The position numbers and the translations under genes are program-made. A model generated the notes under the pieces. It saw only the letters and a list, made by a program, of their open reading frames with translations. It ran no database searches and had not been told where the DNA came from. A stretch of DNA of 56,272 bases. Source: Verrucomicrobiia bacterium. Its GTDB lineage: Bacteria; Verrucomicrobiota; Verrucomicrobiia; Limisphaerales; JAEYXS01. Shown in pieces: positions 37,301 to 46,941 of this stretch. The stretch's first letter is position 1. The number at the start of each line of letters is the position of its first letter. The stretch lies in NCBI GenBank assembly GCA_036405135.1, contig DASWYF010000025.1:81665-137936 (forward strand). Direction: 5' to 3'.

Positions 37301-38956
37301 CTAAGAACCATTTCGGACCAGCACCATCAAGGGCGCATCTCCCTCCAAGCCCGGGACACTCGGAAATACCACCTCCAACCGCTTCCAATCAGGATGTTGC
37401 AACAGCCCATCAGCTGCACGTTCTTTGAGATTGATGATGATGATCTGCGCGCCAGATGCCTGAAACTCCTCCACCGTCGCGTCCTTGCGATCACCCAGCC
37501 ACGGCATACCCAGCAGATAGGCCGTGAACAATCCCGTGCGATTTCCTAACACAGTGCCGCTTCCCGCGATGGGACCACTGATATTTTGCTGCTTCACCGC
37601 ATCCGCCATCGTTCGGGCCATCAATGTCGTCGGATGTTGCAAACCCGAAGGCGCAAATGAAGCTTTCAGCAAAGGATAAAACCCAAACAAAATCACGATC
37701 AAACCACCGCCCACCATCGAAACCCAAACCGCGTTATCCATCGTCTTTCTCACCCACGCTACCAGACCAAAACTGGTGATGAGCAACACTGGCAGCGCCG
37801 CATAGAAATACCGTTCATCAAATGGCGCGACCCACACCGGCAGGTAGATGCCACACAAACAGCCCAAAGGCAGCACCACCCAGCGCCAGCGTTCTGCCGT
37901 CAGCTTTTCCCGCCATGGATTGGTCACAATGAACGCGGCTACCAGCGAAACGATCCCTAAGAAAAGCAGATCGAAATTCGTCAGATGCACGATCACCGTA
38001 TCTAGATTCTTCCGGACCAGCTTCAGCTGATGATCCATGTTCTGTGTCGGTGACCATGGCTTGTAATCCATCCGCGATGGCTCCTCCCACTGCGTCACGC
38101 GACCTTCATCGGGTTTATGAAAGGTACGAAACACTGGATGATATCGGTCCACATCCTCAGGCCCCACAATGCTGTGATTGATTTTTCCTGACGTGCTGAA
38201 GGTGAAATGCCCGAACTTCGAAGACAACGTCCCCACCCAAGGCAATGCCACCAGCGCGAAGACTCCCACCGTGATACCAGCTGACTGCAACAAACTCTTT
38301 TTATCTCCACCGAACAAGACACGGAACCCTGCCACCACACCTGTCACCACCACGGCCAGCGGGAACGCCACTGCCTTTGCCAGATATGCTATCCCCCACA
38401 AAACACCGGCGATCACAGACCACTTTCGCGTCTTTTCCCATACGCCAGCGAACAAAATCCCCCACGCTCCCAGCATCAATCCTGATACCAGCAAATCCGG
38501 TGAGAGATATTCCACCGACCAGAAGATCGTGGAGATAGCTGCAATGGCAGCACTTAATATTGCGGGCCAGCCATTCATCCGCACTCCGCGCAAAAGGCCG
38601 ATCGCTCCCGCCGTGAAGACCAGCCCTGACAATACCATCGCTGCGCGTCCCGCTCCCATCGGCGCCATCCCCAACTTGATACCTATCGCAATCAACCAGC
38701 TCAGCAGCGGCCCCCAATAGCCAGACACCGCCAAGTCCATCTTCCCCTCGGCGTAATATTCACCCAGTCGCAGATAGGCGATCGCATCATTGTTGAGCTG
38801 ATCCAGATTCGCCTTCGCCGCCAATCCCAGCCAGATGAACTGCACCACCAAGATCACGCCCATCGCGCGCCAAGGAAACACCCATGCACCCGCTTTGGCC
38901 AAAAGACTGGCCGAAGCAGCAGATTGAGGAATCGGCTCTTTGCTTTTTCTGCTCAT
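37301..38956 (-). CDS. GT39/PMT-like membrane glycosyltransferase
   Basis: 551 residues with about eleven to thirteen membrane segments. After the first helix comes LNNDAIAYLRLGEYYAEGKM, the aspartate-containing first periplasmic loop typical of GT-C enzymes such as ArnT, PMT and related GT39 proteins, and a second periplasmic loop (about residues 265-300) ends before the next helix bundle. Such enzymes use a polyprenyl-phosphate sugar to modify lipids or proteins in the periplasm; donor and acceptor are unknown. The C-terminal domain (about 460-551) is soluble and includes an AQIIIINLKERAADG stretch. It stands alone; the dTDP-sugar genes are 14 kb away. Confidence 0.82.
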   Translation of the reverse strand: MSRKSKEPIPQSAASASLLAKAGAWVFPWRAMGVILVVQFIWLGLAAKANLDQLNNDAIAYLRLGEYYAEGKMDLAVSGYWGPLLSWLIAIGIKLGMAPMGAGRAAMVLSGLVFTAGAIGLLRGVRMNGWPAILSAAIAAISTIFWSVEYLSPDLLVSGLMLGAWGILFAGVWEKTRKWSVIAGVLWGIAYLAKAVAFPLAVVVTGVVAGFRVLFGGDKKSLLQSAGITVGVFALVALPWVGTLSSKFGHFTFSTSGKINHSIVGPEDVDRYHPVFRTFHKPDEGRVTQWEEPSRMDYKPWSPTQNMDHQLKLVRKNLDTVIVHLTNFDLLFLGIVSLVAAFIVTNPWREKLTAERWRWVVLPLGCLCGIYLPVWVAPFDERYFYAALPVLLITSFGLVAWVRKTMDNAVWVSMVGGGLIVILFGFYPLLKASFAPSGLQHPTTLMARTMADAVKQQNISGPIAGSGTVLGNRTGLFTAYLLGMPWLGDRKDATVEEFQASGAQIIIINLKERAADGLLQHPDWKRLEVVFPSVPGLEGDAPLMVLVRNGS

Positions 38957-39130
38957 GGATTGGTGTTAAACGCCACGAGTTAGCCTGTTCTCTCCCGCAT
39001 GCCGCAAGTGCAATTATAGGGCCGAAATAGGTTTGGAAAAAATCCTCCGTTTTTGCCATCCTTGCACTTAGCACGATGCTTGACTGAAACACGACAACGT
39101 AAGCAGGCAACAAAAGGCCATACAAATCCT

Positions 39131-41440
39131 ATGTTAAACGCCCTATCCAGCGGCTCGGCTCACAAGTGGCGCTTCTATCGCGCCGGCGGTTTCGATCAGG
39201 TCAGTCTCGATAACGGTGCCGATCTGCTCGCTTTGGATCAACTCGACCAAAAGCTCTGGGTCGCGCTCGCCTGTCCGGCCAAGGGTCTTGAGTTCGACAC
39301 AAAGACGCTCGAACTCATCGACACCGACAAGGACGGCCGTATCCGCGTGCCGGAGATCCTCGCTGCTGTGAAGTGGTCCGCTGCCATGCTCAAGAATGTG
39401 GACGACCTCACAAAGTCCGCTGCTGCCCTGCCCCTCAGTGCCATCAATGACAGCACTCCCGAAGGCAAACAGATCCTCACCTCTGCCAAGCAGATCCTCA
39501 AAGACCTCGGCAAGGCGGACGCTCCTTCCATCACGGTGGATGACACTGCCGACACCGTTAAGATCTTCGCTCAGACCAAATTCAATGGCGATGGTGTGGT
39601 CCCGGTGGAATCCGCCACGGATGCCGCCATCCAAAGCATCATCAAAGATATCCTCGCGTGTGTGGGCGAAGTCCCTGACCGCAGCGGCAAGCCCGGTGTG
39701 AACCAGGCCAAGGTCGATCAGTTCTTCGCCGAGTTACAGGCCTTCTCCGATTGGTGGAAGAAGGCGGAAGGCGATAAAAACATCCTTCCCCTGGGTGATG
39801 CCACCCCCACTGCCGTCACCGCGATGAAAGCGGTGAAAAGCAAAGTGGAAGATTTCTTTGCCCGTTGCCGTCTCGCGCACTATGACATCCGCGCGCTCGG
39901 CGCGTTGAACCGTCAGGAGGCAGATTACCTCGCGCTCGCCGCGAAAGACCTTTCCATCACGGCGCAGGAAATCGCCAGCTTCCCGCTCGCGCGTGTGGCG
40001 CCCGGCACTCCGCTTCCTTTGCTGGATGGCATCAACCCCGCATGGTCCGCCTCCCTCGCCAAGTTCCAGTCCGATGTGGTGAAGCCGCTCTTGGGTGAGC
40101 AGAAAACGCTTACCGAAGCTGAGTGGAACACCATCCAAGGCAAACTGGCTGTCTATGAGACATGGGCCGGAAGCAAAGCCGGTCTGCTCGTCGAGAAACT
40201 CGGATTGCCTCGCGTGCGCGAGATCTTGGCGACGAATGGGAAAGACACCATCACCCAGCTCATCAATCAGGACAAAGCGCTGGAAGCAGACGTCAACGCC
40301 ATCGCGTCCGTGGATCGCCTCGTCCGTTACTATCGCGATCTCTACACGCTGCTGAACAACTTCGTTTCTTTCCGCGATTTTTACAGCGCCAAGCAAAAGG
40401 CCATTTTCCAGGTCGGCACGTTGTATCTTGACGGCCGCAGTTGCGATCTCTGCGTGCGTGCGGAAGATGCCGGACGCCATGGCGCACTCGCCAGTTTGAG
40501 CCGTTGCTATCTAGCCTATTGCGAATGCGTGCGGAAGAGCACAAACGAAAAGATGACCATCGCCGCCGCGTTCACGGACGGAGATTCCGATTTCCTCATG
40601 GCCGCGCGCAACGGCATCTTCTATGACCGCCAAGGTCGTGATTGGGATGCGACTATTCTGCGCGTCGTCGAGCAGCCCATCAGCATCCGTCAGGCCTTTT
40701 GGTCACCTTACAAGCGCGTGGCGAAGATGGTGGAAGCGCAGATCGAGAAGATGGCTTCGGCACGGGATAAGGCGATCACGGATCAGGCGGCGGCTGGTGT
40801 CGCGGATGCGGGTAAGAAGATTGAAGGGCCGGCACCAGCGCCTGCAGCCAAGCCCGCTGCTCCGATCACAGGGAAGGAAGCCTTCGATGTCGCCAAGTTC
40901 GCCGGTATCTTTGCTGCCATCGGTCTGGCACTCGGTGCCATTGGTGGAGCGATTGCCGCCGTGGCCAAAGGTTTCATGGGCTTGCAAGCCTGGCAGATGC
41001 CGCTGGCAATCGGCGGCGCCCTGATGCTGATCTCCGGCCCTGCTATGCTCTTGGCCTACATGAAGCTCCGTCAGCGTAATATCGGCCCTATATTGGACGC
41101 CAATGGCTGGGCGGTGAACGCACGCGCCAAGATCAATGTTCCTTTTGGTGGTTCGCTCACCAAGATCGCGGAATTGCCCGCCAATTCCTCACGGTCCATC
41201 GAAGACCCGTTTGCGCAGGAGAAAAGCTCCAAGCCCAAGTGGATCGTGATCGGTATAGCCGTCTACATCTTCCTCGGCATGAACTACGAGAATGGCAAGC
41301 TGAAGCTGTGGGCGAGCTACTTCAAAGAATGGGCATTCCCATCGCAGGTAGCATTACCCTATTCACGGCCAGTGCCACCCCCATCTGTTACCACCAATGC
41401 TATGGGAACGGTGGGAACAAATGCCGCGCCCGCACAATGA
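39131..41440 (+). CDS. Large EF-hand membrane protein of unknown function
   Basis: 769 residues from the ATG at 39131 (the frame extends to 39053 without similarity). A canonical EF-hand calcium loop is at 64-75: D64, D66, D68, G69, I71, E75. A long helical region follows to about 570, with a cysteine-containing stretch (RSCDLCVRAED and CYLAYCECVRK) near 440-480. An Ala/Pro-rich linker at about 575-600 precedes two hydrophobic helices near 610-670; a third lies near 710-730 (WIVIGIAVYIFLG). The stop codon overlaps the start of the next gene by 4 nt (ATGA), so the two are translationally coupled. No family recognised; a calcium-responsive membrane role is inference. Confidence 0.75.
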   Translation: MLNALSSGSAHKWRFYRAGGFDQVSLDNGADLLALDQLDQKLWVALACPAKGLEFDTKTLELIDTDKDGRIRVPEILAAVKWSAAMLKNVDDLTKSAAALPLSAINDSTPEGKQILTSAKQILKDLGKADAPSITVDDTADTVKIFAQTKFNGDGVVPVESATDAAIQSIIKDILACVGEVPDRSGKPGVNQAKVDQFFAELQAFSDWWKKAEGDKNILPLGDATPTAVTAMKAVKSKVEDFFARCRLAHYDIRALGALNRQEADYLALAAKDLSITAQEIASFPLARVAPGTPLPLLDGINPAWSASLAKFQSDVVKPLLGEQKTLTEAEWNTIQGKLAVYETWAGSKAGLLVEKLGLPRVREILATNGKDTITQLINQDKALEADVNAIASVDRLVRYYRDLYTLLNNFVSFRDFYSAKQKAIFQVGTLYLDGRSCDLCVRAEDAGRHGALASLSRCYLAYCECVRKSTNEKMTIAAAFTDGDSDFLMAARNGIFYDRQGRDWDATILRVVEQPISIRQAFWSPYKRVAKMVEAQIEKMASARDKAITDQAAAGVADAGKKIEGPAPAPAAKPAAPITGKEAFDVAKFAGIFAAIGLALGAIGGAIAAVAKGFMGLQAWQMPLAIGGALMLISGPAMLLAYMKLRQRNIGPILDANGWAVNARAKINVPFGGSLTKIAELPANSSRSIEDPFAQEKSSKPKWIVIGIAVYIFLGMNYENGKLKLWASYFKEWAFPSQVALPYSRPVPPPSVTTNAMGTVGTNAAPAQ

Positions 41441-42051
41441 AGTCGCTGAATAACATCGCCGTCGCGCTCCCCGCCGGAGAACCATCCGAACTGGTCTGGC
41501 TGCACGGCGTCAAACCCGCCTTGCAAGAGATGGCGGCGATCGGCACGCGGTTGAACACGTCGCTAGCGTCCTCTGCCTTGCGCACGCAAGCGCACCAGAC
41601 GATCAAGGCAAGTGACGCTCTGCTTGCGGATGTCTCGGGTAACAATCCTGCCGTGCTCTATTACCTAGGCGTAGCAGAAGCGCTCGGCAAACCCGTCATC
41701 CTCGTGGCGCGTCATGCGGAGACAGTGGTGTTTCAGACGAATCAACCGATCCTTGCCTATGCGGATGAACCCTCGCTGCTACGAACACAACTCATCTCGC
41801 GCCTGAGCCAGAACGAAGCAATCGCACAGCCTGTGGCCGTTACCGCGCCCACCGCGAGCACACCAGAAGCGGAACGGTTCTACTCCATCTTCGGCGATAT
41901 CCTACAGCAGCACGGTTACCAGAACCATGGCGAGATCAAGTGCGAGAACGAGACCACCTTCCTGCTCATCGAGCAGGATATGGAACTGGCACTCGTGCAA
42001 GACCTCTCCCGGCGGGCGAAGGAACGCGGATTGCGGTTGAAACTGCTATAG
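41437..42051 (+). CDS. Nucleoside 2-deoxyribosyltransferase-like protein
   Basis: 204 residues from the ATG at 41437, whose first base lies inside the preceding gene. The segment ALLADVSGNNPAVLYYLGVAEALGKPVILV (residues about 64-95) matches the signature of nucleoside 2-deoxyribosyltransferase-like proteins, including the aspartate near the NP-x-x-x-E-x-G position; the glutamate is replaced by a tyrosine (AVLYYLG), so catalysis may be lost or different. Residues 130-204 form a separate C-terminal part, with a helix-strand pattern and no match. This fold also occurs as nucleotide-sensing or NAD-related domains. Coupled by overlap to the EF-hand gene. Confidence 0.7.
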   Translation: MKSLNNIAVALPAGEPSELVWLHGVKPALQEMAAIGTRLNTSLASSALRTQAHQTIKASDALLADVSGNNPAVLYYLGVAEALGKPVILVARHAETVVFQTNQPILAYADEPSLLRTQLISRLSQNEAIAQPVAVTAPTASTPEAERFYSIFGDILQQHGYQNHGEIKCENETTFLLIEQDMELALVQDLSRRAKERGLRLKLL

Positions 42052-42052
42052 C

Positions 42053-42255
42053 CGCCGAGGTGACGAGGCGGAGATTCGCGTAGCGAATCAAGATTCATAG
42101 CAGCGGCTTTTAAGCCGCTGTCGTGTTTCAAACATATTCCCGGTCACGTAGTGACCGAAGATTCTTCCGTCACTACGTGACGGTGTTCGCATAACTCTTC
42201 AACGGTGGCTTGAAAGCCACCGCTATGAATCTAAGGTGCCTAACGGCACCGCGAA
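42053..42255. repeat. Cluster of seven hairpins with a symmetrical inverted-pair core
   Basis: In order: CCGCC/GGCGG; GATTCGC-GTA-GCGAATC; the core 42092-42231 with outer inverted arms GATTCATAGC / GCTATGAATC, then AGCGGCTT-TT-AAGCCGCT, CGGTCAC-GTA-GTGACCG, CCGTCAC-TAC-GTGACGG and GGTGGCTT-GA-AAGCCACC; and finally GGTGCC-TAAC-GGCACC. The two middle hairpins are almost reverse complements of each other. The whole region is non-coding and lies between two plus-strand genes. Confidence 0.8.
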
Positions 42256-42343
42256 ACAGACTCTTTGTCATTCTTTCGGCAACAAGTATTCACGAAAAAT
42301 CTCATTTTCTCTTTCCCATTTCTCCGGCATAAGACTTCCCGTT

Positions 42344-43447
42344 ATGCATCCATTCACCCGTCGCTTGATGTCGTTTTCGTTCGCGGTCCTTTCCGCCACG
42401 CTTTCACTCTCGGCAGCGGAATGGCGCACCGAGACATTCGCGGGCACGGGGGTGAAGGGGTATTCCGGCGATGGCGGTCCCGCCACCCAAGCACAAATCA
42501 ACGATCCCTTCGGCGTCATCCGTGGCCCCGATGGTTGCATCTATTTCTGCGAATACGGCGGCCAGGTCGTGCGCAAGGTGGATGCGAAAGGCATCATCAC
42601 CACCGTGGCGGGCAGCGGCAAGACGGGCGCGGGTGGCGATGGCGGTCTGGCGGTGAAAGCGGAGTTCAATCAACCACACGAGATCCGGTTCGATAAGAAA
42701 GGCGACCTCTTCATCGTGGATATGCGGAATCATCGCGTGCGCAAGGTGGAAATGAAGACGGGCATCATCAGCACCGTCGCAGGTACGGGCACAGCGGGCT
42801 TCTCAGGTGATGGCGGCCCGGCGGACAAAGCCCAGTTCAATCAACCGCACAGCATCCAGTTCGATACGAAGGGCGATCTCTACGTGTGCGATATCGGCAA
42901 TCATCGTGTGCGCAAGATCGATATGAAGACAGGCATCATCTCGACCTTCGCAGGTAATGGTCAGAAAACGGCGACTCCTGATGGCGCGCAATTCAAAGAT
43001 GTGCCATTGAACGGACCACGCACGTTGGATTTCGATAGCAAAGGCAATCTCTGGCTCGCGTTGCGTGAGGGTAATCAGGTCTTCAAGCTGGACCTCGGCA
43101 AAGGCACGATCCATCACATCGCGGGCACGGGCAAAAAAGGCTTCACCGGCAATGGCGGTCCGGCGAAGGAAGCCACCCTCAGCGGGCCGAAAGGCATCGC
43201 GCTCTCAGCGGATGATTCCAAAGTCTATCTCGTGGATACCGAGAGCCACAGCATCCGCATGGTGGATATGAAGACTGGCAAGCTGGAACTCATCTGCGGC
43301 ACCGGCGAAAAAGGCGATGGCCCGGATGGCGACCCGCTGAAGTGCAAGATGGGCCGCCCCCACGGCATGTTCGTGGACAAGGACGGCAGCCTATACATCG
43401 GCGACAGCGAGGCACATCGCGTGCGCGTGATCAAACAGGTGAGATAG
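42344..43447 (+). CDS. Exported NHL-repeat beta-propeller protein
   Basis: 367 residues from the ATG at 42344 (the frame begins at 42236 but is preceded by repeat DNA). A signal peptide ends near LSAA (about residue 24). It consists of six NHL-type blades, each with a G(D/N)GG(P/L)A, then FNQPHxIxFD, then DxxNHRVRKVD pattern. NHL propellers bind peptides, nucleic acids or sugars; no catalytic domain is attached. Probably periplasmic or extracellular, with a scaffolding role. Single gene, convergent with argF. Repeats within the propeller are internal, not DNA repeats. Confidence 0.85.
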   Translation: MHPFTRRLMSFSFAVLSATLSLSAAEWRTETFAGTGVKGYSGDGGPATQAQINDPFGVIRGPDGCIYFCEYGGQVVRKVDAKGIITTVAGSGKTGAGGDGGLAVKAEFNQPHEIRFDKKGDLFIVDMRNHRVRKVEMKTGIISTVAGTGTAGFSGDGGPADKAQFNQPHSIQFDTKGDLYVCDIGNHRVRKIDMKTGIISTFAGNGQKTATPDGAQFKDVPLNGPRTLDFDSKGNLWLALREGNQVFKLDLGKGTIHHIAGTGKKGFTGNGGPAKEATLSGPKGIALSADDSKVYLVDTESHSIRMVDMKTGKLELICGTGEKGDGPDGDPLKCKMGRPHGMFVDKDGSLYIGDSEAHRVRVIKQVR

Positions 43448-43561
43448 GATTGCATCCTCTTAAGCCCGTCACGAATCGTTCTCCTTCCCCCTGGAGAGAA
43501 GGACTCAGCATGGGGAACACCCGTCTGTCATAGCATTCCTAACAGATGGTCCTGTCGGAAC

Positions 43562-44464
43562 TCACGCCACCATCCAGTTCATGATCGCCTTCTGCGTGTG
43601 CAACCGGTTCTCCGCCTGCTCAAAGATCGTCTGCGCATGGGCCTCCAATGTCGCATCATCGATCTCCAGACCGCGGTAAGCGGGCAGACAGTGCATCACT
43701 AACGCTTCGGGCTTTGCCAGCTTAACCAGTTCAGCATTGATCTGATAGCCGGATAGATCTTTCTTCCGCAGAGCTGCCTCGGCTTCCTTCCCCATGGACA
43801 CCCAGACATCCGTATAAAGTATATCCGCTCCTGCGGAAGCCGCCCTCAAATCTTCCGTGCAAACGATTTTGCCCGGTCCCACAGCGCGTTTGAGCAATGC
43901 TTCCGAAGGCTGATACGCCTTCGGTGCCGCGATGCGCAGTTCAAAACCCAGCTTTGCCGCCGCAAACACCCAGCTCGCCGGAACATTGCATGCGCCATCC
44001 CCCACGAACGTCACGACCTTGCCCGCGATAGAACCCTTCTTCTCCTGATACGTGAAGATGTCGGTCAGGATCTGGCAGGGATGTTCGTCATCCGTTAGCG
44101 CGTTCACCGTCGGGATATTGGAATACTTCGAGAACTCCTCCACATCACTCTGCGCGAACGTGCGGATGATCGCCCCATGGATCATGCGGCCCAAAACGCG
44201 CGCCGTGTCTTTGATCGGCTCACCGCGCCCGAGCTGGATGTCATTCGCATTCAGGAACAGTGCATTACCGCCCAATTCACGAACGCCGACCTCGAAAGAC
44301 ACGCGGGTACGCGTGGAAGATTTGGAGAAGATGAGCGCCCACGTCTGGCCCGCCAGCGGTTGCGTAGCATGCTTGCCGCGGGTCTTTTTGAAAACCGCGG
44401 CATCGCGCAAAACCAATTCCATGTCCTCACGGGACATCGTCTCCAGACTCAACAGATGCTTCAT
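43562..44464 (-). CDS. argF: Ornithine carbamoyltransferase
   Basis: 300 residues. The carbamoyl-phosphate motif SSTRTR is at 49-54, DEHPCQ near 126-131 and the ornithine/catalytic cysteine motif HCLPAYRG near 258-265; these separate OTCase from the related pyrB product. It makes citrulline from ornithine and carbamoyl phosphate. It is the last gene of the minus-strand arginine run (argD starts the next unit 173 bp upstream). There is no argG or argH beside it, so the pathway finishes elsewhere. No ARG box was recognised. Confidence 0.96.
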   Translation of the reverse strand: MKHLLSLETMSREDMELVLRDAAVFKKTRGKHATQPLAGQTWALIFSKSSTRTRVSFEVGVRELGGNALFLNANDIQLGRGEPIKDTARVLGRMIHGAIIRTFAQSDVEEFSKYSNIPTVNALTDDEHPCQILTDIFTYQEKKGSIAGKVVTFVGDGACNVPASWVFAAAKLGFELRIAAPKAYQPSEALLKRAVGPGKIVCTEDLRAASAGADILYTDVWVSMGKEAEAALRKKDLSGYQINAELVKLAKPEALVMHCLPAYRGLEIDDATLEAHAQTIFEQAENRLHTQKAIMNWMVA

Positions 44465-44637
44465 ATTCTAACCGTAAAAAGCAAAGCGCGGGTCGTCGGC
44501 CGCCCGCCTGCCTCCCCTGTTGTTACGAGGGGAAAGCGCAGTTTATAGGGAAGCCCACGGGGTTTTGTCCACGGGTTTTTACAGAAATTTACGATAACGT
44601 CACGGTCCCAAATCCTCCTCGATGCGATTTAGCGCGT

Positions 44638-45933
44638 TTACGCCACCGCTTTTATCGCCCGCTCAATGATCGCCAACCCCTCCTCCGCATCACTCTTCTG
44701 CAGATTCAAAGAAGGCAACAACCGGATCACTTGCGCGCCGGAAGGAATCGTCATGAGACCCATGCTATGCAGGCGGTTCACGAACTGGATCGAGGCCGCC
44801 TTGTCACTCGCCTTGAACGCTGGCAAGTCCGCCGCCAGCTCAAAGCCCAGCATGAAGCCCAGTCCCCGCACATTCTTCACCACGTGCGGATACGTCTTGG
44901 CCATGTGCTCCAAGCCATCCTTCAAGTAACTGCCCAGATTGCGCGCGTTGTCCGCGAGCTTCTCCTGCTCGATCACTTCCAAGACCTTCAGCGCCACCGC
45001 ACAGCCCAAGGGTGTGCCGCCATACGTCGTGCCATGCGTGCCCGGCCCGAGGATATCCTCCAGCTTCACGCCATGCACCTCGCTCCGCACCCAGAAGGCA
45101 CCCATTGGGAAACCGCCACCGAGCGACTTCGCCATGGAGATCGCATCCGGCAGGAACTTCTCCCCACCGGGCACGCCTTCAAGGATCCGTTGAAAACTCT
45201 GGAACCGGCCCGTGCGGAAATGCCCGCACTGCACGCCATCCATCATGAGCAGCAACTTCTTCTCATCGCACAACTGCCGCAGACCGAGCAGATACTCGAC
45301 CGTCGTCGGCGTGATGCCACCCTCGCCCTGAATGCCTTCGATCAAGATCGCGGCCGTGGCAGGCGAGATCGCCGCCTTCATCGCTTCCAGATCGTTGAAC
45401 GGCACATGGCGGAACCCTTGCACCATCGGCTCAAACCCCTTCTTCACCTTCTCCTGCCCCGTGGCGGAGATGCCCGCGAGCGTCCGTCCGTGGAACGAAT
45501 TCACCGCCGTGATGACCTCGAACCGTCCTTCATCATGACCGAACTTCCGCGCGATCTTGTAGAGGCCTTCATTCGCCTCCGCCCCGCTGTTCGCGAAGAA
45601 CACCTTGCCCGGCGCGATCTGGCTCACGATCTTCTGCGCCAACCGCCCCTGCGATTCGTGGTAGTAAAGATTGGAGATATGCACTAACCGCTTCGATTGC
45701 TCGATGAGCGCCTCCGTCACCGCCGGATGCGCGTGCCCGAGTGAACACACCGCGATGCCGCTACCCAGATCCAGATAGCGCTTCCCGTTCACATCCCACA
45801 AATGGCTGCCCGCGCCATGGCTGAACACGATCTCAAAACGGCCATAGCTCGGCACGACATTGCGCTGGAACAATTCCAGGACAGATTGCTGCTGGTTCTG
45901 CACAATCGGCGGCTGCGGAACGATGTCTTTCAT
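44638..45933 (-). CDS. argD: Acetylornithine aminotransferase
   Basis: 431 residues from the ATG at 45933. PLP enzyme of class III: NSGAEANEG phosphate-binding stretch near 115-123, D232 (MMDGVQCG) holding the pyridine nitrogen, and the Schiff-base lysine K268 in SMAKSLGGGF. It converts N-acetylglutamate semialdehyde to N-acetylornithine with glutamate as amino donor. The common DEVQ in relatives reads DGVQ here, but the essential aspartate is kept. 4-aminobutyrate aminotransferases are related; position between argB and argF settles the assignment. Confidence 0.93.
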   Translation of the reverse strand: MKDIVPQPPIVQNQQQSVLELFQRNVVPSYGRFEIVFSHGAGSHLWDVNGKRYLDLGSGIAVCSLGHAHPAVTEALIEQSKRLVHISNLYYHESQGRLAQKIVSQIAPGKVFFANSGAEANEGLYKIARKFGHDEGRFEVITAVNSFHGRTLAGISATGQEKVKKGFEPMVQGFRHVPFNDLEAMKAAISPATAAILIEGIQGEGGITPTTVEYLLGLRQLCDEKKLLLMMDGVQCGHFRTGRFQSFQRILEGVPGGEKFLPDAISMAKSLGGGFPMGAFWVRSEVHGVKLEDILGPGTHGTTYGGTPLGCAVALKVLEVIEQEKLADNARNLGSYLKDGLEHMAKTYPHVVKNVRGLGFMLGFELAADLPAFKASDKAASIQFVNRLHSMGLMTIPSGAQVIRLLPSLNLQKSDAEEGLAIIERAIKAVA

Positions 45934-46007
45934 CTCAATGCTTAGGGACAATTACCCTGTGAAGTTGGAAACTTGGGGCCGTAAATCGTAAATCTCAAAT
46001 CGTAAAT

Positions 46008-46883
46008 TTATAATACCACCTCGGTGCCCACCCCGGCGTCCGTGAAGATCTCCAACAGCACGGCGTGGTTCATGCGGCCATCTACAAACGACACCTTGTC
46101 CACGCCTGACTTCACGGCGGCCACGGCACTATCCACTTTCGGGATCATGCCCTTGTCGATGATACCCGCCTTCTTCAGCTCCGCGACTTCTTTGGTCGCA
46201 AGATGCGGGATGACCGTGCTCGGGTCTTTGAAATCGCGCATCAAGCCTGGAACATCGCTCATGAACACGAGGCGCTTCGCCTTGAGCGCGATGGCGACCA
46301 TCGCCGCCGCCACATCTGCATTGCAGTTGTAAATCTTGCCATCCGCGCCCTTCGCCGTCGGGCTGATGATCGGCGTCACGCCGCGATCAATGCATTCCAG
46401 CAACGGTTCCACGTTCACTTTGATGACTTCGCCCACGTAACCAATGTCGATCTTCTGGCCATCTGGCCCATCAAGCAGCAGCTTCTTGCAGGTGAAAATA
46501 TCCGTGCCCGCAAAACCTTGTGCGACACCACCCAAGCGGTTAATCGTCCGCACGATCTCCGGATTGATCTCGCGCGAAAGCACCTGATCCACCACCGCGA
46601 CCGTCGCCTCATCCGTCACGCGCTGCCCCTGGATGAACTCCGCCTTGAGGCCCGCCTTGTCCATCGCGCGCGTGATGGCCTTGCCGCCGCCATGCACTAC
46701 CACAGGATTAATCTCCACAGCCTCGAGGAACACGATGTCGCGCGCAACCCCGTTGCGCACCGCTTCATCGGGAGAATCCATGAAGCTGCCGCCGTACTTC
46801 ACGACAAACGTCGTGCCGCTGAATTTCTGGATGTAAGGCAACGCTTCCAGCAACGTCGCCGCTTTAGAGATCAAATCCTGCAC
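46008..46883 (-). CDS. argB: Acetylglutamate kinase
   Basis: 291 residues of the amino acid kinase fold. The nucleotide motif KYGGS begins at residue 29, VVHGGGKA is near 61-68, FIQGQRVTD near 83-91 and the N-terminal helix AATLLEALPYIQKFSG precedes the fold, as in arginine-sensitive hexameric kinases. It phosphorylates N-acetylglutamate, the feedback-controlled step of the pathway. The 74-bp gap to argD contains A/T-rich near repeats of GTAAATC. Promoter probably in the repeat-bearing spacer at 46884-47180. Confidence 0.95.
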   Translation of the reverse strand: MQDLISKAATLLEALPYIQKFSGTTFVVKYGGSFMDSPDEAVRNGVARDIVFLEAVEINPVVVHGGGKAITRAMDKAGLKAEFIQGQRVTDEATVAVVDQVLSREINPEIVRTINRLGGVAQGFAGTDIFTCKKLLLDGPDGQKIDIGYVGEVIKVNVEPLLECIDRGVTPIISPTAKGADGKIYNCNADVAAAMVAIALKAKRLVFMSDVPGLMRDFKDPSTVIPHLATKEVAELKKAGIIDKGMIPKVDSAVAAVKSGVDKVSFVDGRMNHAVLLEIFTDAGVGTEVVL

Positions 46884-46941
46884 GGCGGAATAAAAGGAAC
46901 TCAGGGCAAACTTGGCAATAAAGATTGTGACCTACTTGACG

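Noticed and set aside
42053..42255. CRISPR array in the hairpin-rich gap
   Set aside because: No regular direct repeats with unique spacers of constant length; the repeats are inverted and of different sequence.
44638..45951. Possible loss of function in argD because DEVQ reads DGVQ
   Set aside because: The aspartate contacting PLP and the lysine are both present, so the gene is probably active.
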